Below, in pieces: positions 10,965 to 21,214 of a DNA stretch of 53,693 nucleotides. The DNA is from Thoreauomyces humboldtii (taxonomy: Eukaryota; Chytridiomycota; Chytridiomycetes; Spizellomycetales; Powellomycetaceae). The DNA lies in the NCBI GenBank assembly GCA_027596035.1, contig JADGJA010000058.1, positions 1 to 53,693 on the forward strand, read 5' to 3'. The translations under genes and the position numbers were made by a program. How positions within the stretch are numbered: the stretch's first letter is position 1; each line of letters starts with the position of its first letter. Under the pieces are notes generated by a model. That model searched no databases, was not told the DNA's origin, and saw nothing but the letters and a program-made list of their open reading frames with translations.

Positions 10965-11568
10965 CTATTTGTACAGTGGCTTTTCCTTGAGATGCACGGG
11001 CACCTGGTCCTCTGGTGTCTCCGGGATGACCTTTGTGAGTCCCTAAAAAGTCCAATGTGTGAGGCGCGCTTGTCGCAGAACGCAGCTGCATATGTATTAA
11101 GTGCCATACCAAGGACTTGAAAACGCAGTCGTTAAAACTTCGCTCCTCCTTTCTGCAGTGGAAAAGCTGGTGGTTGTTCATGTCGAGACACTGCCAGTGC
11201 TTTGACCACTGTGCATCGCAGTTCTTCTTGAGCTTTTCGATTCTGCGCCCGGTACAAAGCCCATTCGTAAGCGTCTTCGGCCGCGCACCAAGTTTTGCAC
11301 CGGAAGGGGAATCCACTCACAAGTCGAGGGAGCATCGAGTGACCTTCCTTCCCTCCTTCAGACAGTGCTTAGGGTCTTGACTCTCGTTCTTGCACAGCAC
11401 AAAGTCCTCGTTGTACTTTTTGCAGTAGGAGGCGAGGAAGAAGGCAGCCGACTCGAGTGGGGCCGAGGTGCAGCCGACCTCTGGCACAGCCGGCGCGGTA
11501 GAGGACGAGAGGGGCTCCTTTTCCACCCACAGCCCCTCGACAAAAGTGGCTTCGCGGTGCGTTGTCAT
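10965..11568 (-). CDS. NDUFA8: NADH dehydrogenase (complex I) twin-CX9C subunit, NDUFA8 type
   Basis: Accessory subunit on the intermembrane-space face of mitochondrial complex I, imported by the disulphide relay. Three exons: 11568-11321, 11242-11110 and 11042-10965, giving 152 residues. The paired cysteine motifs are visible: CKKYNEDFVLC and CLKEGRKVTRC, then CDAQWSKHWQC and CRKEERSFNDC. The tail GLTKVIPETPEDQVPVHLKE is typical of the family and ends at a TAG at 10965. No cleavable presequence is expected or seen. Reading straight through the introns gives a long spurious frame. A different C-terminus cannot be ruled out because coding-looking sequence continues downstream. Confidence 0.92.
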
Positions 11569-12020
11569 TGTCGGTGTTCTAGATTCGGTGAGCGTTGGAG
11601 GTTACAGAGCTTGGCTGCGTTTCGTTCTCGCAACCTTTGCTCACGACGGACTAGGGCTACCGGTACGGTCCAGCTGAAATCTAGGGCTTGACAGAACCAA
11701 GAGAACTTAGAGAACTTCATCCCTTCCCCTGCGCAGCAAATGCTTTCCACCTCCCACCGCTCTTCCCACAACAACAACAACCCCTTGCTCTCACACTCGG
11801 CTGCCCTGGCATACCCACCCAACCCAAAGCTTGAGAAAACTATAGCATCATCATCGTGACATCCCTTATCAGAGCAGCATGGACAGGGACTCGCATCACC
11901 GCCAGCAGTAGCATATTTAAAACAGGAGAGCGACAGACTGGAATTTCTCTCACAACCTCGTCTCCGTCCGAGAACCACTCCAAGACCCAAGTTCACGTCA
12001 GAGTGAAAGAAACCCAATCG
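11569..12020. promoter_or_regulatory. NDUFA8/GH5 divergent intergenic region
   Basis: About 450 bases between two divergent genes. It contains the second copy of the 26-bp repeat at 11720-11745. The long open frames crossing it on both strands have no protein-like composition or conservation I can recognise. Confidence 0.4.
11720..11745. repeat. 26-bp exact repeat, copy 2 (upstream of NDUFA8)
   Basis: Identical over 26 bases to 10483-10508. It starts 152 bases upstream of the NDUFA8 ATG and lies about 276 bases upstream of the GH5-like gene on the other strand. The flanking bases differ from copy 1 immediately outside the match. Confidence 0.8.
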
Positions 12021-14185
12021 ATGCACTCCTTCATCCGTGTCCTCCTCTGTACGCTCGTTGTCATGGTCTCCTTGGTCTCCGGTGCCGATCCCGTCGGTCG
12101 CGTGGTCCGACGCGGGCAGGATCTCCTTCTTGACGGCAAGCCGTTTCGGTTTGCGAGCTACAACCTTCCTTCCCTGCTCCTGTCCGGCGACAAGACCAAC
12201 AACGACGGAAGATTCGTCTGGCCCGACCGTTTCGACATCGAAGACACGATTCGCACCATGGCGGCTCAGGTCAATCCCGTCGGGAGGACGCAGGCATTCG
12301 GCATCAGTGAGCACGGCCTGCGGAGTCCGACTTACCGGGCGTCCACGACATGCTCACGCACTGATCTTTGCGAACAGAGTCAACGCTTGCTCCTGGTCCT
12401 GACTATCACGTGCGAGGCTGCAGGGACTACAACGAGCAGGGCTTCCTAATCATGGATTTCGTACTGGACTATGCAGCCAAACGTAAGCTTTATCCCGAGA
12501 GTTCCTTCCGGCTCCCTTCGCTTACAACTCAGCAGATAACGTCAAGCTCATTATACCGCTGGTCAACAACGATTGGCACGATGCGACCACCGGCGAATCT
12601 CGGAACGACTTTTACGGAAATTGGGGAGACTTCGCCTATCTCTGTGCCGGGGACCGTGCCTTTTCCGCCTTCTTTGAGAATGTGTCAGTGCGCTCCGCTT
12701 TCAAAGATTTCTTGACTTTTCTGCTCAACCGGGTCAATTCCGTCAATGGCAAGCGTTACGGGGATGACCCCACGATTCTGGCCTTGGAAACCGGCAACGG
12801 TACGAGCTCGAACGAGAAGGTTCAAGTCAAACCTTGTCATCTGTCTGATAGCGTTTTCGTTTTCGCCACCTTCAGAGCTCGGATCATGGGAGGAAACTCC
12901 ACCACCCGGAGAATGGACAGCGGACATCGCGAGACACGTAAAAGCGCTCGCGCCGTACCTTCTGGTTGCGGACGGCACTTTAATCGGCGGCGACACAGCT
13001 AGGATGAAGATCGATTCCTTGCAGTCTCCTGAGGTCGATCTCTTTTCCAACCATGCCTACTTCGGTGCAGCAACTGACATTCCGCGCATGGAGGCTGATA
13101 TGAAGGTTACCGCCAAGTACGACAAGGCGTTCTGGTGCGGCGAATTCGGACTATATGAGGAACGCACGAACTATAGGACGGTTTTGGACTACGCTGTCAA
13201 GAGCAAAATGGTCGGAATCCAAATCTGGTCCCTCAGATCGCATTCCATCCTTGGGGGCTTCTATACACACACCGAGAATGAGGGTGCCTTCTTCAGCTAT
13301 CATGCCCCTGGTTTTCCGGAGCGACTGCCGGGGTTCGGACCTGAAGAAGAGTGGCTTGTTCCCCTCATGTTCCGATACGCCGCAAAAATCGCGCACATGC
13401 GGACGCCCCCTTATCCCCCACTCGTCGGCATTCCTTTCCTCCTGCCAGCCCGATCCGGGGCTGATCTTCGCTGGCAAGGTGTGGCCTGGGCCGAGGGTTA
13501 TGACGTACAAAGAGCCGTGGCAACTATCTTGGCTATTCATGGCGAAGTTGACGCTTCCACAGCATCTACGCCAGGACTGTGGATGACCATCGGTCACAAC
13601 ATACCAGACAACGTTCCTTCCAATACTACCATCTTCTCCGATCCGCTTGTGACAAACGGGGGTCTCGTTTTCTATCGTGTTAGGGCTGTGGGTCACGGAG
13701 GGCGGTTCACGCCGTTTTCAAGCCCGTTGGGCCCCATATCCCCACCTTTGCGCATCGTCGGTGATCTGCCAAGGCAGTTTACCACTGCCATCAGGAGCGC
13801 CCTTTCATCGGACCTGTATCTATTCCACGACAGGACCGAGTACAAATCGGTCATTTCCACCACACCCGATGATTATGTCTTCACTTCGGACGGTTTGACG
13901 TCAGATGGGTTCAGCATTCGAAACGTATGGTCTCGGCAATGTCTGTACGTGACGGCCGGCGTCGACTGGATCCAGAACTCGGGCGTCGGAGCCGACTGCT
14001 CAGATTATCCCAGTTGGACTCTTGCGGGCATTTCCGGTCGGTCCACGATCGTCATCCTCGAGTCGACTCATCGCCCCGGCGTTTGTCTGCAATGGGATGG
14101 AAACAGGCTGAGCCTGGCCACGTGCTCGGCTGAAGCGCAGGACGGTGGTTTCCAACGGTGGGATTTGGTGTCTGCCAGGAAGTAA
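12021..14185 (+). CDS. Secreted GH5-like glycoside hydrolase
   Basis: Predicted secreted polysaccharide hydrolase with a GH5/endo-mannanase-like catalytic fold. Four exons: 12021-12306, 12378-12482, 12536-12799 and 12876-14185, about 654 residues. Residues 1-21 form a signal peptide (MHSFIRVLLCTLVVMVSLVSG). Then RRGQDLLLDGKPFRFASYN starts the barrel. The acid/base Glu lies in LETGNELGSWEE, reconstructed across the third intron, and the nucleophile Glu in FWCGEFGLYEE. Spacing and motifs fit clan GH-A. A Fn3-like linker region follows. The final 120 residues contain LYVTAGVDW and end FQRWDLVSARK, resembling a ricin-type beta-trefoil sugar-binding module. The substrate is uncertain; beta-mannan is a guess from similarity of the active-site motifs. 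Confidence 0.8.
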
Positions 14186-14343
14186 TCGAGAGCAAAGGAC
14201 CTTGAGTTTGTACTTTGTCCTCTTTTTGCCATATATCCGAAATTTTTGAATACAAGATGTTACATTAGTGAAATAACTACTATCAAACAACTAAATCGCC
14301 GTGGGTGTCCTAGAATACAACGCTATCAAGAAACTGGAGCAGG

Positions 14344-16799
14344 CTAGTGTCTAATGCGCTTTCCAGCACTCTTTTCGCCGGGATCGTGTCCGGTTCGTTT
14401 GCTCGGCGTCTTGTGCTCATTGAGGACACCATTCTCGGTTTCCGGGTTGAGCGGAGCTTCCATCAATGGCAGCTTGGCCGCCCGTTCTCCAGCGGCAGGA
14501 TTGGCTTCCTTCGCTAGCTCAATGGCGGCTTTCGCGGCCCTCTGTCGGAGCGGGGTGGTAGCTGGCAACCGCGACTTTAGGCTTGTGGTGGGCCTTGTCA
14601 AGTTCAAAGGGTTGGGTAGCTGACCGGGTCTCCGGACCGATCCGGGCGTACGAGGCGCTGCTGCCGCGGCTCGGGCCTGCGGGGTCATGGGAGCAGCGCC
14701 GGCCTTCCGGAGCGATCGAGTCGGGGTTTTCGCTGTCGACCGGGAGGGTGTCCGAGGTGCTTGTTGAAAGAGGAGCGCGGGAGCCGAATCAGCCGGATCG
14801 ACCATTTCGCTTTCAAAGTCGAGCGCGGCTCGAAGTTCCGCATCAGCTTCCGCTGCGACAGCTTGTTGGCTTGAATCTTCCTTTAATTTCTGGAAGCAAG
14901 ATGCAGCTTCAACATTTGTTCCCAAATACCTCTTTAGTGACTGTGCTACTCTTACCTCGCACAGCTGTCGCATCTCGTCGGTCATTTTGCGCATTCCTTC
15001 GGTGTCGACGCCAGCGTACGACTCGAACACCTTCCTCTGCTCTTCAAGTTTCGCGTCCATAGCTTCGCGCATGGAGTCCGCGATTGCCGCTGCCTTCGCC
15101 GCGAAGAACTCCTGCATCTCGACACATGATTGGTCAAAGGTAGCCCTCATATCGATGGTCTTCTGTTCAAAGCCTGTTCAAGCGCTGCCCTCAGTAAAGG
15201 TCACAAATACTAAAAGGTTAACGGAGCAGCTTACAGGTGATTTCGGCATCCACTTTCTGGCTGTGCTGATGCAGGAGTGCCCATAATTGCTCCATCGACT
15301 CTGGCGAAGGTTCGGATGAGGCACGTAACCGTTGAGACTCAACGATTCGCTTCACGCTCTCCAAGCGGGTTTTGAGAGATGCCACCTCGGCCTCCTTTTG
15401 ATTCAGCACGTTCTTGACGAACTCTGTGTTGACGATAGGTTTGTTTTGGATTTTGCGCACTCCACTGGCATACGTTAGGGTGTTGAGTGTCTCGCCAACG
15501 GAAGCGACACCCGGGCCAATGTTTGCAATCTGATGCAGCGACGCCGGTTAGTAACAGGTGGAAATGTGTCTCTATGTATCGGAAAACGATGTACCATTAT
15601 CGTCCTCGTGCTCCCTCCAATTGATTCTTGCAGCAACCTTGTGAGATTGCTGTCCCGATAAGGAATGTGGGACGAACCTTCATTGAGCGCCGTGATAACA
15701 CGACCGAGCGCCAGTAGTGATTGATTGATCGTGCCAGCTTCCTTCTGACCCTGGAGTGTCACACCGGACTTGCCAATATTCTCCGAACCCGCAAGATCGA
15801 CAATGCTGAGCTTGCCTCTCTGGAAGAAGCCCTCTACCCCAAACTCATTCCGGCAGCGTTCCTTTACAGCTAGAACACATATGGTGTGCGATCTGCTCGA
15901 CGCCGCATTGAGCTGCGTCTCGGCGGTTTTCCTTCGTTCGGCGCATTTGCAGATCGCTTTAATCATTTCGTACGGGTCTTCAAAATCCAAGGTCACTAGC
16001 CCAGATACTTCCGGGCCGTCCTCTCCAGACCGAATGCGAAGGTTGCCAACAGGAGCGCCGGAAGGTGCCAGTAGATCTTTGAGTTCCTCGTTGTAAATCT
16101 CCAGGTAAGACAATCGGACCACGCAATTAAGCTGGGCAATCGACTCAAAGAGCTTTACACACATCCGGGGGAGGATTCCGGCGCCGGTGGGAAGCTGGAT
16201 GGGGACTTGAGACGGACCTTGCCGCGACAGTTCTTCGAGGGATGCAGCATCTCCCAGAATCGAGTGCGTTTTTCCAGAGCCTTCAAGAAAAAAACCATGA
16301 ATGACCAACCTCAGGTGGAAACAGAGGTCAGTGGTTCGTTACCGGTGTTTCCATAAGCAAACACAGTTCCGCTAAAGCCCATAGCCGCAGCTTCCACGAT
16401 ATCTTTTACAGCTACCGTATAGGCCGTACTCTGATCATCGGATGGCGTGAGCACCTCGTCAAAGGCGAACTCGCGAGTGGCAATTCCCAGGGGTCCCAGT
16501 TTGTTGACGTTGACGCTACCACCCGGTCCACTCTGCGGCGAGGAGACTGAAACCGTCGCATCGCAGGAGTCGCAATGAACGGGGAAAGCAGCGGCGATGT
16601 CCTGGTCCGCAGTATTGTTGGGATGCGGAGTGGTGAGCGCCGCTGAGACGTAGGCTTTGATTCGGGCCGTGCGAAGCAACGAAGTTTCCGCGTTCACCTC
16701 TGGCAGGCTCAGAAGCTCCTTGACCGATGCCGGCCTGCAACGCACGACCACACGTATGTTCTCGGCGTGTTCTTCCACTGCGATTTTGCGCTTGTCCAT
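14344..16799 (-). CDS. Kinesin motor protein, kinesin-5-like, short stalk
   Basis: Microtubule motor with an N-terminal kinesin domain. Exons: 16799-16343, 16280-15595, 15529-15235, 15173-14956 and 14889-14344, giving 733 residues. Motor marks: IRVVVRCRP, P-loop GNTGSGKTHS, switch I NAASSRSHTI, switch II LSIVDLAGSEN, then HIPYRDSNLTRLLQESIGGSTRT and NTLTYASGVRKIQNKP. The neck sequence and QNKP favour kinesin-5 (BimC/Eg5), which slides antiparallel spindle microtubules. The post-motor region is only about 340 residues: a coiled coil, then a basic Ser/Thr-Pro-rich tail with APRTPSRSTAKTPTRS, a plausible Cdk-site region. Classical kinesin-5 proteins have about 600 residues after the motor, so subfamily is uncertain. 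The start at 16799 (MDKRK) is favoured over an in-frame upstream ATG near 16844. The third intron has a TACTAAC branch site. Confidence 0.85.
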
Positions 16800-17283
16800 G
16801 GCGAATGCGGGATGGTAGAGATTTTCGAAAATGCTGAATAACATTGATACATTTGCTACATTGATACCCTTACTTACCCAAAGTAAGGATGCCCAAAGTA
16901 AGGACAGAGTAGCGCTAACTACCCCGGAGGTATTCTGCCTCTGCCTCTGCCTCTGCCTCTACCCTGTCCTCTGCCTCTACCCCTCCCCTGCCCCTCCCCC
17001 TTGCTGGAGGTGCCGGTGCTGGAGGTGCCGGTTGTCCCCTCCGGAAAGCTTCAGGTCTTCCGTTCCCTTGCAGATGGGACTGGAAGACGCGTTGAGAATG
17101 ATCATGTCCGATGCTTCCGGACGCGAGTGAGGAAATCTTGTGCTTGCTTTTCCTGGCCCTTTGCTCCCAGCGTCACAACCATTCGATATAGTCAGAGTAG
17201 TCGAAAGGTAGCATTGCTTTGGTCTCTTCCTGCAGCTGGATGTAGCATGGCTTCTCATTCTGTCATAGGCCACCGTCAGAAGC
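16800..17283. promoter_or_regulatory. Kinesin/NDC1 divergent region with tandem repeats
   Basis: About 480 bases between two outward-firing genes. It holds a duplicated CCCAAAGTAAGGA (16877-16903), a CTGCCT hexamer array with degenerate copies (about 16935-16998), and two tandem copies of GCTGGAGGTGCCGGT (about 17002-17031). No coding sequence recognised. Confidence 0.6.
16935..17031. repeat. CTGCCT hexamer array and 15-bp tandem repeat
   Basis: Four to five perfect CTGCCT units grade into CCTCTAC/CCTCCC variants, followed at once by two 15-base GCTGGAGGTGCCGGT units. This minisatellite-like block sits in the shared upstream region of the kinesin and NDC1 genes. Confidence 0.75.
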
Positions 17284-19785
17284 ATGTGGGGTCCCGCAAC
17301 AAACGAATTTGTCCGGGCGATCTCTCCAGCAATCTCAAAGGAACTACAAACTCGACCTGTGGGACTATTGCTGGTTGTGCCCGCACTGCTTGCTATTTGG
17401 TCGTTTTCGTTCTGGAACTTGCTAGGTGTGGTTCTGCTTGCTGACGCCCAGCTTGGCTGTGTTTGCGCTCATCATTGTCTTGCTTCTAGGCCTGAGGTTG
17501 ATTCCCAAGATACCCAAGTTTGTTTTCCTGGGCGTTATTTCTGCGCTTCCCATCGGTCTTATCCTCTACATACGGAGCACTCGTATTGAAGGTCAGCACT
17601 GCGAAGATGGTTACGACCATACGGCGCGTCACCGGCACAAGCAAGTCTCTTACGTTAATTCATTTAGTTCAACGTCGGGTTTCTCAGAGCCGAATCTCGG
17701 CTGTCTTTTCGAACTTGGACTTTTCGATCGCGATTGCGGCGGCTGCGCATATGCTTTCGGCACTGGTCTTGGGTCTCTCATACCAATCTCTTACCGCTCG
17801 CCGGTTGGACACGAGTTTCTACCATTACCCTGAAGGGTGAGCATGTGGTGTTTAGGTTTGCTAATGCCTATTCTGACGTTTTCGCTATCTAGACGATACA
17901 ATCCTCCGCGGGTCAATGAAACGGTCGTGGTTCTTTGCCTCTCGTACCTATGGACTGGACTTTCGTATGCGATATACCGTCGATGGCATGAGCGTGACCA
18001 GCTTGCATTCCCGATAATTCAAGAAAAGTTTTGGTGGCGCATCAAGGTGCAAATACCAGCCGGTATTCAGACCGCTCTTGAGCTCGGAACCTATTTCACT
18101 TTGCTTTTCTTGCTGGCCTATTGGCTATTCGCGACATGGACGTACAACTTCGTTGCGCGCGTCGTGAGCATTGTCCGGTGGTAAGGTCTTTCATCACCGC
18201 AGCGTTAATTGTTTCGCCGTCTTGAATTAACGCTGGACCCGACTTGCTCTTAGGACGAATTTGAATCAGAGCTACTCCCATAGAGCATTCACATTTGGGA
18301 CAATCACCCAAATCTATCTCACATCCATGCTGCTAGTCACATGTTGGGAGCTCCACCACAGGTGGTTTGAGGTGTGCTTCACCGAGGTGCGTTATAAGTT
18401 GAGGAAATTCACGAAACTGCCACCGGTTCTAACGATTCGGACAAAGGCAGTGGAGCAGAAAGTCCAGACCTCCACCAGCGTACTTGCCGCCGGATTGGAT
18501 CTGCCGAATGATGAGTATGTGAAGGTGAGGGTCATTTATCAGACGTATCTTTAAGCGCTCATTGGTCTAATATTGGGCTCCTGCGTAGTACCTCGCCTTC
18601 CGCCGATTGAAAAATGCTGCAAGCTACGATAGCTTCCAAAGGATGAAATTTTACCGAGAGGACGCGGACTCCGATCACCCTGCATGCATAATAGTCGTTA
18701 ACGCATGTCTTGCGCAAATCGACCAGCTCAGCTCCTCTCTGGAAAAGGAACAGATCAAGTCACAAAGTGAGAGGAGTTCCCACTTGAAATCACTGACCCT
18801 AGAAGCACGCTGATATCTCAGTAGGCAAGCGAGGCAACCCCAATGTTCGTAAACCTGCACTTACATCCAAGACCTCACTGCCCCCTGTCTTCCTTCAACC
18901 GTCAAAATCTACAGGCGCGTGGGCTCAAATTGCGGTCAAAGCGCGAACGCTTCTCTATCCTCCAGGAAGCCCCTCACGCGGAACACCAGAGGAGAAAGAC
19001 TTGCAGCCGAAGCCAATGCTTTCGCCAGTCTCCACCGTCAAACCAATGGAAATACCCGTCTTATTGCGCCGGCGAGAAGGAACCGGATTGCAACGAGATT
19101 CTCAAACACAAGCGAATCCAATTGTGACGCTCGTTACACCTGTCTCGAGAGGGAGAGTGGCATACACCTCGCCCGGACAGCAGACTCTGGCAGCCATGCG
19201 GGAATGGGTCGAGAAATATACGTGGGGTCGCTGGCTCGTGGGTGAAACTCTCACCCGGCAAACGCGACATCTATTTCGCGACGCTCAGCTTCAGATCTGG
19301 TCCATCGAAGGTAAACCAGGATACGCGAATGCTGGTTGGCCTAAAGTTCCGCTCACTAACCCGAACTCGTTTTTGACAGCTCTCGCGTCCCTTGTTGCCA
19401 ACGCAGCTTTGCATTCTGAAGAAGACAAGTACGGTCAAGTGAGCAAGGATCTGAACAGAGTCATCCATGCCCTTCTCCGATGTCAAACGGCTATCGAACT
19501 GCGCATGCGCGCGCCTCCACTTTCTCCTGACACGGACCCTTCTGTTGTGGAAGCGATGGCGAGATACCAGGTGTTAAACCGACAACCTTGGGCGGTTGTG
19601 CAAGGTACGCCGTTCTTCGATCGATGCATTGCATTGAAGTCTGACTCCTTTCCGCTGGGAATCGTCTAGTCTTGCAAATCTCGATGTACCGTATCGTGCG
19701 TGCGTGGTACAGATCGCTCCATCAGCAGAAGATCGATTCAAAATACGTGGACAAGTTCCAGCGGTATCTCGACTTCCGGGAATGA
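17284..19785 (+). CDS. NDC1: Nucleoporin NDC1, transmembrane
   Basis: Integral membrane nucleoporin that anchors nuclear pore complexes and, in fungi, spindle pole bodies in the nuclear envelope. Exons: 17284-about 17373, about 17426-17591, 17668-17836, 17893-18180, 18254-18524, 18589-18766, 18825-19310, 19380-19604 and 19670-19785. The N-terminal half has roughly six membrane segments, e.g. SLAVFALIIVLLLGLRLI, FLGVISALPIGLILYI, IAIAAAAHMLSALVLGLSY and TYFTLLFLLAYWLFATW. Conserved NDC1 segments: WFEVCFTE, and in the C-terminal domain the diagnostic ALASLVANAALHSEEDKYG, then VLQISMYRIVRAWYRSLHQ and YVDKFQRYLDFRE. The first junction is less certain than the rest because both flanks are hydrophobic. 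Its role in pole body or centrosome insertion would fit the centriole gene nearby, but that is inference. Confidence 0.9.
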
Positions 19786-20111
19786 GCCAAACATCGCATT
19801 TTTTCTCCTTCAATTGATAAGCATGTGCATAAGGGCCTTCATTCCTAGCGCTTTTTCTGTCCCGCCTGTCATTGAGTGGCGCGTCCTCTCTCGGAACCGC
19901 CTCCTGGCAGTCAAGCTAGGGCAGGGCAAGAAGAGCATGAACAGATCCGTTCAGGCGCGTGCAACGATCGGGGGACCGAGGCGGGCTGGCAGGCAAGAAA
20001 ACGACGATTGTGCATCATGGCAGAACTAAAAATAGTGCCGCGAGCAGCACAGCTGCCTTCTCAAGATGAAAGTGAATTAAATACGGGACCAAATATACAG
20101 AAGTTGAAGCC
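19786..20111. other. NDC1/EMG1 convergent 3' region
   Basis: About 325 bases between two stop codons. It should contain both polyadenylation regions. Small open frames here lack conservation signals. I see no gene. Confidence 0.4.
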
Positions 20112-20946
20112 TCATAGGATGTTCCACATCTCCTCGAAGGCGCAGGTGAGTTTCCCGCATGTGACGGATGCTGACAGTGGGTACTCTGACACTGAAATCT
20201 TGTCATCGACGATGTCGTCCACCCAAGTGTCTGCACCGTGGGCCATGGCTCCGATGAAGAAGACTACGGGCTGGTCGGAGGGAAGGGTCTGCACATATGG
20301 AGTCAGACGGACTGCTGGTACGTCGGAGGACATAGCTGATGAAGGCATCGGTCAGCATGGCGTGATCAAGCAAGATCGATAGTCTACACGGGTTGAACTT
20401 ACTGATTTTGCGAGCGTTTGGAGGAAGGTGATCGGTGATGGGGTTCTTGATCACTTTCAAGAGTTTCTCGGGACCATTTACGGCTCGGATGGACAACTTA
20501 TGCAGGAGTTGCACTGAAGGACGTGACCGGTACTTGAGTCCCACGCCAGGAAGAGCATTCTGTGATTTCACCTTTCACGTACCCATGAGCCCACAGAACC
20601 TCTTGAAGGTCCTGGGTATCCGCACGTGTGGGTTGACTTCGATGAGCACTCCCTTCGTGGTATGCACGTAGACTTGCAGTAAACCGGCTTTGTTCAGAGG
20701 CGAGTCGAGCAGCGTTAGGAGGCACTGGTGCGTGATATCGGGTCGGGATTCAGCGACATCTTTGCCGTGCTTCTTGAGGAGGTGGTGGTGATCGTCACAG
20801 TTGAGAAGGGCGTAGTGGCCCTCCTTGCCCTTTCCAAGCTTCACGGTCTCTAGCGACGCTTGCTCTAGGACGACAATGAGGCGACGAGCGAATGACGAAG
20901 CTTTGATAGTCTTTGGCGCGACCGGTGGGTTGGCAACACTGTTCAT
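20112..20946 (-). CDS. EMG1: rRNA small subunit pseudouridine N1-methyltransferase EMG1/NEP1
   Basis: SPOUT-class enzyme that methylates a pseudouridine in 18S rRNA and is needed for 40S assembly in the nucleolus. Three exons: 20946-20583, 20513-20403 and 20335-20112. Conserved pieces: [70 protein letters not shown], then across the first intron [13 protein letters not shown], and the SAM-site segment [11 protein letters not shown] followed by [16 protein letters not shown]. The C-terminus [10 protein letters not shown] is the normal family end. The start at 20946 (MNSVANPP) leaves a short unstructured N-terminus. Confidence 0.94.
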
Positions 20947-21050
20947 GGCCCAGTTATGCTAGCGGTAAGGATTGGGGGAGTGGACGTGGCGGATAGTTGG
21001 AATTGCGAGCCTGAACGGATGACACGAGCCTTCGGTTGTGGCGACCCAAA

Positions 21051-21075
21051 AAAAAAGAAAAAGAAAAGAAAACGG
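21051..21075. repeat. A-rich tract
   Basis: A run of A with interspersed G (about 25 bases) in the interval between EMG1 (start 20946) and the RIT1 stop codon (21215), both minus-strand. It may lie in the RIT1 3' untranslated region or the EMG1 promoter. Confidence 0.5.
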
Positions 21076-21214
21076 GAGGTGACATGGACATCTCTTCCTG
21101 GCCCCGTCTCCGCCGTCCGGTTCTTCGGACAGTCTCCAAACAGCTCTTCGCTTCCATGACCCTTGCGATGACTGCGCATATGGAGCATATGGTCCCTGTT
21201 CGTCTTGTATTACA

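Noticed and set aside
10633..11316. 227-residue minus-strand frame read as one protein
   Set aside because: It reads through two NDUFA8 introns. The spliced twin-CX9C protein is the correct reading for its first part.
11565..12314. 249-residue minus-strand open frame
   Set aside because: It overlaps NDUFA8 and the GH5-like first exon on the other strand and has no recognisable domain.
16935..17031. CRISPR-like array
   Set aside because: Units are 6 and 15 bases with no spacers; this is a simple tandem repeat in a eukaryotic promoter.
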